Program-made: the position numbers and the translations under genes
Shown here: positions 1-5,005 of the stretch, one piece after another
How positions within the stretch are numbered: the first letter of the stretch is position 1
How the letters are laid out: each line of letters begins with the position of its first letter
Notes under the pieces: model-generated
Databases searched by the model: none
What the model was told of the DNA's origin: nothing
Seen by the model: only the letters and a program-made list of their open reading frames with translations
Assembly: GCA_001603415.1 (NCBI GenBank)
Contig: LUYY01000296.1
Span: forward strand, 1 to 5,005
Direction of reading: 5' to 3'
DNA: 5,005 bases
Source: Bacteroidales bacterium Bact_07
Lineage (GTDB): Bacteria; Bacteroidota; Bacteroidia; Bacteroidales; Tenuifilaceae

Positions 1-1
1 C

Positions 2-70
2 CCCTCTAAAACCGAGGTGCAAGCCATACTTCGCAAGGGTATTGAAACCATGATTAAGGAGTTAAGTTAA
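2..70 (+). CDS. nqrA: NqrA, C-terminal end only (Na+-NQR subunit A, partial)
   Basis: This is the last 22 codons of a reading frame that enters from the left edge and stops at TAA 68-70. The peptide reads PSKTEVQAILRKGIETMIKE followed by LS. NqrA is the soluble cytoplasmic-side subunit of the sodium-pumping NADH:quinone reductase. The visible part resembles the usual end of NqrA proteins, a helix with an I/V-LR...IE/MIKE pattern, but it is too short to identify alone. The call rests mainly on position: nqrA precedes nqrB in known nqr operons, and only 16 bases separate this stop from the nqrB start. No domain or quinone-related residue of NqrA can be judged because the gene body lies outside the window. 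Confidence 0.85.
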   Translation, partial: PSKTEVQAILRKGIETMIKELS

Positions 71-86
71 TAATAACATATTTGTA

Positions 87-1253
87 ATGAAAGCGCTACG
101 AAATTATCTGAATAAGATTAAACCGCACTTTCAGAAAGGTGGAAGGTTTGAGATGTTTCACTCAACCTTCGATGCGTTTGAAACTTTTCTGTTTGTGCCC
201 GATACGGTTACTACCAAGGGTAGTCATATACGCGATTCCCTCGATTTGAAGCGTACCATGTCCATTGTGATTATCGCTTTAATGCCCGCAATGTTATTTG
301 GCATGTGGAATGTTGGTTATCAGCATGCCCTTTCCATTGGAGCAACTTGGAGTTTTTGGCAAACATTCTGGTATGGTTTTATTAAGGTATTGCCCTTGAT
401 TGTAGTAAGTTACGGTGTTGGGCTTTCCATTGAATTTGCTTTTGCACAGTTTCGTGGGCACGAGGTTAACGAGGGATTCCTGGTTAGCGGTTTGCTAATT
501 CCCCTTATCATGCCGGTTGATGTTCCCCTATGGATGCTTGCCATTGCTGTTGCCTTTGCTGTTGTTATAGGCAAGGAGGTGTTTGGGGGTACGGGCTACA
601 ATGTGTTCAATCCGGCTTTGCTGGCAAGGGCATTTCTCTTCTTTGCCTATCCTTCCCACATGTCGGGCGATAAGGTTTGGATTGCCGGGCTGACTAAGGG
701 ACAAGGAGTAATTGATGGTTTTTCGGGAGCTACGCCCCTTGCCAAAGCCGCGGCTTACCAAATCGATCAGATGCCATCGGCATACGATATGTTCATGGGT
801 TTCATTCCTGGATCGGTTGGAGAAACATCAACGTTAGCCATACTTATTGGTGCTGCCATTTTAGTTATTACCGGCATTGGTAGTTGGAAAATTATGGTTT
901 CGGTATTTGGGGGTGGACTTGTAGCCGGGCTTTTGTTTAACACTTTTGCCGTTAACCCCTATATGGAAATCCCTGCATGGCAGCATCTGATTATGGGTGG
1001 TTTTGCTTTTGGGGCGGTGTTTATGGCTACCGATCCTGTAAGTGCCTCGCAAACCGAAAAAGGAAAATGGATTTATGGTTTTCTTGTGGGTTTCATGGCA
1101 TTACTGGTTAGGGTGCTTAACCCCGCATACCCTGAGGGGATGATGCTTTCCATCCTTCTTATGAACGCTTTTGCACCACTGATTGATTATTACGTGGTGG
1201 AAGCCAACATTCGTCGGAGAATGAAACGCGCCAAAAAGGTTGCTAACGTTTAA
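87..1253 (+). CDS. nqrB: NqrB, membrane subunit B of Na+-translocating NADH:quinone reductase
   Basis: NqrB is the large integral membrane subunit of Na+-NQR (NqrB/RnfD family). It carries covalent FMN and riboflavin, passes electrons to quinone and takes part in Na+ translocation. The 388-residue length is close to normal for NqrB. The N-terminus has the family's cytoplasmic arm and the SHIRDSLDLKR motif (46-56). Hydrophobic segments follow at roughly 57-77, 94-120, 130-162, 247-265, 269-287, 302-316, 329-343 and 351-370. Conserved blocks include NEGFLVSGLL (128-137) and GKEVFGGTGYNVFNPALLAR (162-181). The flavinylation motif DGFSGAT (210-216) makes Thr216 (codon 732-734) the expected FMN-linked residue, matching Thr236 of Vibrio cholerae NqrB. 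ATG 87 is chosen because the following residues align with known NqrB N-termini. No Shine-Dalgarno is visible upstream. RnfD is the alternative, but the neighbouring nqrA and nqrF decide against it. Confidence 0.98.
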   Translation: MKALRNYLNKIKPHFQKGGRFEMFHSTFDAFETFLFVPDTVTTKGSHIRDSLDLKRTMSIVIIALMPAMLFGMWNVGYQHALSIGATWSFWQTFWYGFIKVLPLIVVSYGVGLSIEFAFAQFRGHEVNEGFLVSGLLIPLIMPVDVPLWMLAIAVAFAVVIGKEVFGGTGYNVFNPALLARAFLFFAYPSHMSGDKVWIAGLTKGQGVIDGFSGATPLAKAAAYQIDQMPSAYDMFMGFIPGSVGETSTLAILIGAAILVITGIGSWKIMVSVFGGGLVAGLLFNTFAVNPYMEIPAWQHLIMGGFAFGAVFMATDPVSASQTEKGKWIYGFLVGFMALLVRVLNPAYPEGMMLSILLMNAFAPLIDYYVVEANIRRRMKRAKKVANV

Positions 1254-1266
1254 ACATTGCTAAGCT

Positions 1267-2040
1267 ATGAATTTACTGGATAAGATAAAAAGCATGGATC
1301 GCAACAGCAATACCTATACCATTATTTACTCATCAACAATGGTAATTCTTGTTGCCATGCTGCTGGCAATAGCTTCAACAGCGCTAAAACCTGCACAAAC
1401 CAAGAATATAGAAACCGAAAAGAAAATCGATATTCTTCGTTCCATAGGCAAGGCCGATGGCATTGAACAAGCCTCAAATAAACATGCCTTTGTATCCGAA
1501 AACTTCAATAAGTATATTCCTGAGCAGGTAGTTGTCAACTCAAAGGGCGACACCATAACAGGGTTAGTTGCTTTTAACATTGATATGAAGGTTGAAATAT
1601 CGAAACCCATAGAGCAGCGCAACCTTCCGGTTTATAAGGCAAAACTCGATGATGGAAGCGTAAAGTATATCATTCCGCTTCGTGGTCGTGGGCTATGGGG
1701 CCCAATTTGGGGCTACATTGCTTTAAATGATGATTTGAACACCATTTACGGTGCCACTTTTGGTCATCAAGGTGAAACCCCAGGTTTAGGCGCTGAAATT
1801 TCAACAACAGAGTTCCAACAGCAGTTTAAGGGAAAATCAATTTTCCAGGGCGATAGCATTTTAGCTTTCACCTCGGTAAAAGTGGTAAAAGGAGGTGCTA
1901 CACCAAACGATCCCCATGGTGTTGATGCCGTATCAGGGGGTACAATTACCAGCAAAGGGCTCGAAAGCATGCTTTTCGATTGCCTATCTGCTTACCAAAA
2001 TTATTTTGTCAAAGTAAAAAACAACATAAGCCATGAGTGA
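1267..2040 (+). CDS. nqrC: NqrC, FMN-carrying subunit C of Na+-NQR, with a variant SGGT flavin site
   Basis: NqrC is anchored by one N-terminal helix and has an FMN-binding domain on the outer face of the membrane (NqrC/RnfG family). It relays electrons between the NqrD/E iron-sulfur centre and NqrB. The protein has 257 residues, about the usual length. The single membrane helix spans roughly residues 18-40. The conserved core RGLWGPIWGYIAL (139-152) and FGHQGETPGLGAEIS (165-179) is present. The flavin-attachment site reads DAVSGGTITS (220-229), so Thr226 (codon 1942-1944) is the expected FMN-linked residue, equivalent to Thr225 in V. cholerae. The site has Gly225 where the classical motif has Ala. 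The flavin transferase ApbE, which attaches the FMN in studied species, is not in this window. The gene starts 13 bases after nqrB and its end overlaps nqrD by 8 bases. Confidence 0.97.
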   Translation: MNLLDKIKSMDRNSNTYTIIYSSTMVILVAMLLAIASTALKPAQTKNIETEKKIDILRSIGKADGIEQASNKHAFVSENFNKYIPEQVVVNSKGDTITGLVAFNIDMKVEISKPIEQRNLPVYKAKLDDGSVKYIIPLRGRGLWGPIWGYIALNDDLNTIYGATFGHQGETPGLGAEISTTEFQQQFKGKSIFQGDSILAFTSVKVVKGGATPNDPHGVDAVSGGTITSKGLESMLFDCLSAYQNYFVKVKNNISHE

Positions 2041-2692
2041 GGTTAAGGAAAGAGAACCCTGGTTCTCGCCCAAAAACATAAAACTACTTACCGAGCCAAT
2101 AGATTCTAAAAACCCTGTTACTGTTTTAGTTCTAGGTATCTGCTCGGCTCTGGCTGTTACTGTTAAACTTAAACCTGCCATAGTAATGGCCATTTCAGTA
2201 ACGGTAGTAACAGCTTTTTCAAACCTGATTATTTCGCTAATCCGGAATTCCATACCTAACCGCATTCGTATCATTGTTCAGCTGGTTGTAATTGCTGCAC
2301 TGGTAATACTGGTCGATCAGATTCTGAAAGCTTATGTTTACGATGTAAGCAAGCAACTTTCGGTGTTTGTAGGGTTAATTATTACCAACTGTATCATCAT
2401 GGGGCGCCTTGAGGCATTTGCACTGGGCAATAAGCCTTGGCCATCGTTCCTCGATGGTATAGGTAACGGACTGGGATACGGTTTAATTCTGGTTATTGTT
2501 GCCTTTTTCCGTGAGCTGCTTGGTTCAGGCACTCTTTTTGGATACAGGGTTATACCTGTAGAATGGTACATCAAAAATGGTGGGTTTTACGAGAACAATG
2601 GTATGATGATTCTGCCACCCATGGCATTAATTACCGTTGGTATTATTATCTGGATACAGCGAAGCCGAAATCGTAAGCTCATTGAGGAGTAA
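2033..2692 (+). CDS. nqrD: NqrD, membrane subunit D of Na+-NQR
   Basis: NqrD (NqrDE/RnfAE family) is a small integral membrane protein. It pairs with NqrE in an inverted arrangement and shares an intramembrane iron-sulfur centre. The 219 residues give a typical length, with a short cytoplasmic N-terminus and about six hydrophobic segments near 29-46, 48-70, 79-102, 107-126, 144-161 and 194-208. The two ligand cysteines are visible: Cys37 in VLGICSALAV and Cys120 in ITNCIIMGR, corresponding to Cys29 and Cys112 of V. cholerae NqrD. The block GNKPWPSFLDGIGNGLGYG (132-150), then FFRELLGSGTLFG, is also diagnostic. The ATG lies inside the end of nqrC, in another frame, so translation of the two is probably coupled. 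RnfE is the homologous alternative and is excluded by the nqrB-F order. Confidence 0.97.
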   Translation: MSEVKEREPWFSPKNIKLLTEPIDSKNPVTVLVLGICSALAVTVKLKPAIVMAISVTVVTAFSNLIISLIRNSIPNRIRIIVQLVVIAALVILVDQILKAYVYDVSKQLSVFVGLIITNCIIMGRLEAFALGNKPWPSFLDGIGNGLGYGLILVIVAFFRELLGSGTLFGYRVIPVEWYIKNGGFYENNGMMILPPMALITVGIIIWIQRSRNRKLIEE

Positions 2693-2711
2693 CCCTTAAA
2701 AGAATTAAGTT

Positions 2712-3329
2712 ATGGAACATCTGATTAACATATTTGTCAAGTCGATTTTTATCGACAACATGGTTTTTGCGTACTTTCTGGGAATGTGCTCGTTTTTGGC
2801 AGTATCCAAAACCGTAAAGACATCGATGGGGCTTGGAATAGCTGTGGTGTTTGTTATGGCTATTACCGTGCCCGTAAATTTCTTAATGAATAAGTACCTG
2901 CTACTACCCGGTGCACTCAGCTGGCTCGATCCCAGCTTTGCCTCACTCGACCTTAGCTTCCTGTCGTTCATCATGTTCATTGCAGTTATTGCATCGATGG
3001 TGCAACTGGTGGAGATGATAGTTGAAAAGTTTTCACCCGCTCTTTATAACTCGCTGGGTATATTTCTTCCTCTTATTGCTGTTAACTGTGCAATCCTTGG
3101 TGGTTCACTTTTCATGCAGGAACGTGAGTACGAAACCCTTGCCGAAGCCACTGTGTTTGGTGTTGGCTCGGGTATTGGTTGGGCATTAGCCATAGTCAGC
3201 ATGGCTGCCATTCGTGAAAAGTTGAAGTATTCTGATATTCCAAAACCCTTACGCGGTTTGGGTATTGCGTTCATTCTTACAGGTTTAATGGGTATTGCAT
3301 TCATGACCTTTATGGGCATCAAATTGTAG
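2712..3329 (+). CDS. nqrE: NqrE, membrane subunit E of Na+-NQR
   Basis: NqrE (NqrDE/RnfAE family) is the membrane partner of NqrD and supplies the other two cysteines of the intramembrane iron-sulfur centre. At 205 residues it is close to the usual length. Hydrophobic segments lie at about 11-29, 38-58, 84-103, 115-134, 148-165 and 183-204. Cys26 in YFLGMCSFLAVSK and Cys126 in AVNCAILGG are the expected ligands, matching Cys26 and Cys120 of V. cholerae. Other family blocks are FIDNMVFAYFLGMC near the N-terminus, SLGIFLPLIAVNCAILG, and GIGWALAIVSMAAIREKL (154-171). ATG 2712 is 19 bases after the nqrD stop, within an A/T-rich spacer without a Shine-Dalgarno. It gives exactly the family N-terminus (MEHLINIFVKSIFIDN). 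Confidence 0.98.
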   Translation: MEHLINIFVKSIFIDNMVFAYFLGMCSFLAVSKTVKTSMGLGIAVVFVMAITVPVNFLMNKYLLLPGALSWLDPSFASLDLSFLSFIMFIAVIASMVQLVEMIVEKFSPALYNSLGIFLPLIAVNCAILGGSLFMQEREYETLAEATVFGVGSGIGWALAIVSMAAIREKLKYSDIPKPLRGLGIAFILTGLMGIAFMTFMGIKL

Positions 3330-3350
3330 AATTTGTAAATTATTTTAACC

Positions 3351-4610
3351 ATGATAGTACTTTCAGGAAATGGAACCATTATAATTACAGCAATAGCAGT
3401 CTTCCTGCTTATCATTTTATTGCTGGTTGCGGTTCTGCTTTATGCCAAAACCAAACTTACTCCCCAGGGAAAGGTAAAATTGTTGATTAACGATGAGCGT
3501 ACCCTTGAGGTTGATCCGGGGGGAACCATTCTTTCCACTTTATCTAATAATGGTGTTTTTCTGCCTTCGGCTTGTGGTGGTGGAGGAACCTGTGGTATGT
3601 GTAGGTGTAGAGTGCTGGAGGGCGGTGGCAGTATTTTACCAACCGAAGTTGGATTTTTTACCCGCAAACAGCAAAATGACCACTGGCGTTTGGGTTGTCA
3701 GGTAAAGATCAGGGAGGATCTAAAAATTGAAGTACCCGAAGAGGTTTTGGGTATTAAGAAGTGGGAGTGCGAAGTGGTGTCGAACCGCAATGTGGCAACT
3801 TTTATCAAGGAGTTTGTAGTTAAACTACCCGAGGGCGAAAAGCTGCACTTCCGCTCAGGTGGTTACATACAGATTGACGTGCCTAAGGTTGAGGTTGATT
3901 TTGCCAAAGATATATTTGTAGAACCCGAGTTTCGTGATGAATGGGATAGGTATAGGATGTGGGATTTGAAGATGAAGAACACCGAGGAAACCTTCCGTGC
4001 ATACTCTATGGCCAACCACCCTGCCGAGGATAATATTATCATGCTTAATGTTCGTATTGCTACCCCACCATGGGATAGAGAGAAGAATGCTTTTATGAAC
4101 GTTAACCCTGGGGTTTGCTCAAGCTTCATTTTCTCCCGTAAGCCCGGCGATAAGGTTATGATTTCAGGCCCTTACGGTGAGTTCTTCATTAAGGATACTA
4201 ATAATGAGATGATGTTTATTGGCGGTGGAGCGGGTATGGCACCCATGCGTTCGCATATTTTCGATCAATTCCTAACTAAGCGCACTAAGCGTAAGGCCAC
4301 TTTTTGGTATGGCGCCCGTTCGAAACGTGAAATATTCTACGAGGAACATTTCCGTAAGATTGAACAGGAATTTCCTAACTTTAAGTTTACCATAGCCCTT
4401 TCCGAGCCAAAGCCGGAGGACAACTGGACAGGACATGTTGGATTCATCCATCAGGTTATCTTCGATAACTACCTATCTAAGCACGAGGCTCCCGAGGATA
4501 TTGAATACTACCTTTGCGGACCTCCTGCTATGAATGCTGCTGTTCAGAAGATGCTTTACGAGTTGGGCGTACCCGATGAGATGATTGCATTTGACGATTT
4601 TGGCGGATAA
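3351..4610 (+). CDS. nqrF: NqrF, NADH-oxidising subunit F of Na+-NQR (2Fe-2S and FAD)
   Basis: NqrF is the electron entry point: it oxidises NADH on the cytoplasmic side and passes single electrons on through its 2Fe-2S cluster. The 419 residues compare with about 408 in V. cholerae. A membrane helix (about 8-31) comes first. A ferredoxin-type domain (about 40-130) has ligands Cys75, Cys81, Cys84 and Cys116 in the CGGGGTCGMC...LGC pattern. A ferredoxin-reductase FAD domain (about 136-280) follows, with RAYSMAN (216-222) and GPYGEFF (273-279). The NADH-binding domain (about 286-419) has GGGAGMAP (291-298), LCGPPAM (388-394) and the terminal aromatic motif FDDFGG (414-419). No key residue is missing. 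The gene starts 21 bases after nqrE and is the last of the operon, with a terminator 32 bases beyond its stop. This subunit has no counterpart in Rnf complexes and so identifies the system as NQR. Confidence 0.98.
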   Translation: MIVLSGNGTIIITAIAVFLLIILLLVAVLLYAKTKLTPQGKVKLLINDERTLEVDPGGTILSTLSNNGVFLPSACGGGGTCGMCRCRVLEGGGSILPTEVGFFTRKQQNDHWRLGCQVKIREDLKIEVPEEVLGIKKWECEVVSNRNVATFIKEFVVKLPEGEKLHFRSGGYIQIDVPKVEVDFAKDIFVEPEFRDEWDRYRMWDLKMKNTEETFRAYSMANHPAEDNIIMLNVRIATPPWDREKNAFMNVNPGVCSSFIFSRKPGDKVMISGPYGEFFIKDTNNEMMFIGGGAGMAPMRSHIFDQFLTKRTKRKATFWYGARSKREIFYEEHFRKIEQEFPNFKFTIALSEPKPEDNWTGHVGFIHQVIFDNYLSKHEAPEDIEYYLCGPPAMNAAVQKMLYELGVPDEMIAFDDFGG

Positions 4611-4641
4611 AACATTGTTTAACTTAACTTAATATTCCTTT

Positions 4642-4667
4642 AACCCGCATTAGCTAATGCGGGTTTT
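4642..4667 (+). terminator. Intrinsic terminator of the nqr operon
   Basis: A perfect 24-base palindrome at 4642-4665, with half-site AACCCGCATTAG, is followed directly by two more T residues, giving TTTT at 4664-4667. The RNA would fold into a GC-containing hairpin of about 10 pairs with a small AGCT loop and a short U-run. It begins 32 bases after the nqrF stop, with no gene between, so it is the natural end of the operon transcript. The T-run is short and contributes to the stem. On the opposite strand the palindrome is followed by only a weak T-run, so termination in that direction is less likely. Confidence 0.85.
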
Positions 4668-4674
4668 ATCTTTG
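4667..4674 (+). promoter_or_regulatory. Possible Bacteroidota -7 promoter element (TATCTTTG)
   Basis: TATCTTTG matches the Bacteroidota sigma-ABfr -7 consensus TAnnTTTG exactly and is followed by CA. It starts on the last T of the nqr terminator. No TTG/TTTG -33 element sits at the usual spacing of about 19-21 bases upstream, where the terminator palindrome lies. The motif may therefore be incomplete or fortuitous. Transcription from it would start near 4680 and run into the short intergenic stretch, where no plus-strand gene is visible. Confidence 0.35.
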
Positions 4675-4730
4675 CAGCGTAATTAGAAACAGAAATAAGT
4701 AAGTTTTCTCATAGGCATTTGGTTTTTGAG

Positions 4731-4760
4731 TTAGGTTTAGGTTTGGTTTTAGGTTAAGGG
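4731..4760 (+). repeat. Short imperfect hexamer repeat, TTAGGT-like, five units
   Basis: Five consecutive hexamers read TTAGGT, TTAGGT, TTGGTT, TTAGGT and TAAGGG in register. They lie inside a 46-base stretch (4717-4762) that contains no C on the plus strand. The tract is noncoding as far as I can see and sits just before a terminator-like hairpin. It may be a chance low-complexity sequence, a slipped repeat or part of a structured transcript. Confidence 0.45.
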
Positions 4761-4762
4761 TA

Positions 4763-4795
4763 CAAAATGGGGCTTAAAAGCCCCTTTTGTTTTTA
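4763..4795. terminator. Second terminator-like hairpin between convergent genes
   Basis: The stem pairs CAAAA (4763-4767) with TTTTG (4785-4789), and GGGGCTT (4769-4775) with AAGCCCC (4777-4783). One T/C mismatch (4768/4784) interrupts it, and the tight AT turn leaves a very small loop. On the plus strand it is followed by TTTTT at 4790-4794, a good intrinsic terminator. On the minus strand only the T residues of the stem follow the GC core, giving a weaker one. It starts 9 bases beyond the stop of the minus-strand gene, so it may serve that gene as well as any plus-strand read-through. Confidence 0.75.
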
Positions 4796-4804
4796 TATTG
4801 ATAT

Positions 4805-5005
4805 TTAGTTTTTACTCAAGGGCGGATAGGGTGGAGTGGAAGCTAATTTTTTATCTACAATATCCGAAAGTAGAATATATATCTCATCAATTGCTTTTTT
4901 GTCATCAATTATCTCTATCATTTCATCCTTGTTAAGAATCTTAAGAATAAAAAAGGAATCAATGTCGATGTTTAATCTCAAATACTGATAGAATCTTTGG
5001 TTTTC
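4805..5005 (-). CDS. Unrecognised protein, C-terminal fragment (partial, runs off the window edge)
   Basis: A minus-strand frame is open from the right edge to a TAA stop (complement of TTA at 4805-4807), giving 66 residues. The peptide is rich in I, L, D and K, for example NIDIDSFFILKILNKDEMIE, then IIDDKKAIDEIYILLSDIVDKK, and ends in a proline-containing tail STPPYPPLSKN. Its start lies beyond the window. Sixty-six codons without a stop in such AT-rich sequence, and a hairpin just past the stop codon, support a real gene. The alternating acidic and hydrophobic pattern suggests helices in a soluble protein with no membrane segment. I do not recognise a family. It converges on the nqr operon, so it is probably unrelated to it. 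The base composition is clearly richer in A+T than the nqr genes, which could mean an accessory or acquired gene. Confidence 0.6.
   Translation of the reverse strand, partial: ENQRFYQYLRLNIDIDSFFILKILNKDEMIEIIDDKKAIDEIYILLSDIVDKKLASTPPYPPLSKN

Noticed and set aside
77..84. Possible -7 promoter element (ending in TTTG) just before nqrB
   Set aside because: TTTG is present, but the required TA is two bases out of place and the gap to nqrA is only 16 bases. An internal promoter is not supported.
1326..1622. 98-codon open frame on the minus strand inside nqrC
   Set aside because: It lies wholly antisense to a well-supported nqrC, and its translation shows no recognisable domain. It is a shadow of the real gene.
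87..3329. Rnf complex instead of Na+-NQR
   Set aside because: NqrB-E have Rnf homologues. However, the order A-B-C-D-E-F and the NqrF subunit with 2Fe-2S, FAD and NADH domains are specific to NQR, and no RnfB or RnfC is seen.
3327..3335. Possible TAnnTTTG promoter element between nqrE and nqrF
   Set aside because: The spacing between TA and TTTG is three bases where the consensus has two, and the TA is part of the nqrE stop codon. It is likely chance in A/T-rich sequence.
3044..3415. 123-codon open frame on the minus strand across the end of nqrE and start of nqrF
   Set aside because: It is the longest antisense frame, but it overlaps two conserved subunit genes and has a low-complexity translation without recognisable motifs.
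3493..3705. 70-codon plus-strand frame inside nqrF
   Set aside because: It is out of frame with the ferredoxin domain of nqrF, whose cluster cysteines are all in the main frame. It is a chance opening.
1..5005. Mobile elements, CRISPR arrays, tRNA or rRNA genes
   Set aside because: I saw no terminal inverted repeats with a transposase, no regularly spaced repeats of CRISPR size and no tRNA-like or rRNA-like segments. Nearly all the sequence is explained by nqr genes.

Overview
This window is almost entirely the operon for the sodium-pumping NADH:quinone oxidoreductase (Na+-NQR). All genes lie on the plus strand in the canonical order: the last 22 codons of nqrA, then complete nqrB, nqrC, nqrD, nqrE and nqrF. 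Several things point to a member of the Bacteroidota, probably Bacteroidales-like. The protein sequences resemble that lineage as I remember it, GC content is moderate, no start codon has a clear Shine-Dalgarno sequence, and a TAnnTTTG-type promoter motif follows the operon. This assignment is inference; no taxonomic marker is present.

Layout: nqrA tail (2-70), nqrB (87-1253), nqrC (1267-2040), nqrD (2033-2692, overlapping nqrC by 8 bases), nqrE (2712-3329), nqrF (3351-4610). Gaps within the operon are 13-21 bases, so it is almost certainly one transcript. A strong intrinsic terminator at 4642-4667 closes it. The 4668-4804 stretch holds a Bacteroidota-type -7 promoter-like motif on the terminator's T-run, a C-free G/T-rich tract with hexamer repeats, and a second terminator-like hairpin. 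From 4805 to the window edge an AT-rich reading frame on the minus strand converges on the operon; it is the C-terminal end of a protein I do not recognise.

How the genes work together: NqrF (2Fe-2S and FAD) oxidises NADH at the cytoplasmic face. Electrons then pass through an intramembrane iron-sulfur centre held by paired cysteines of NqrD and NqrE, the covalent FMN of NqrC, and the covalent FMN and riboflavin of NqrB, to quinone, while Na+ is pumped out. NqrA is a soluble subunit at the cytoplasmic side. All the expected cofactor residues are visible. The one variation is the NqrC flavin-attachment motif, which reads SGGT rather than SGAT.

I see no evidence of an undescribed system. The unexplained material is the short intergenic stretch after nqrF and the partial minus-strand gene.
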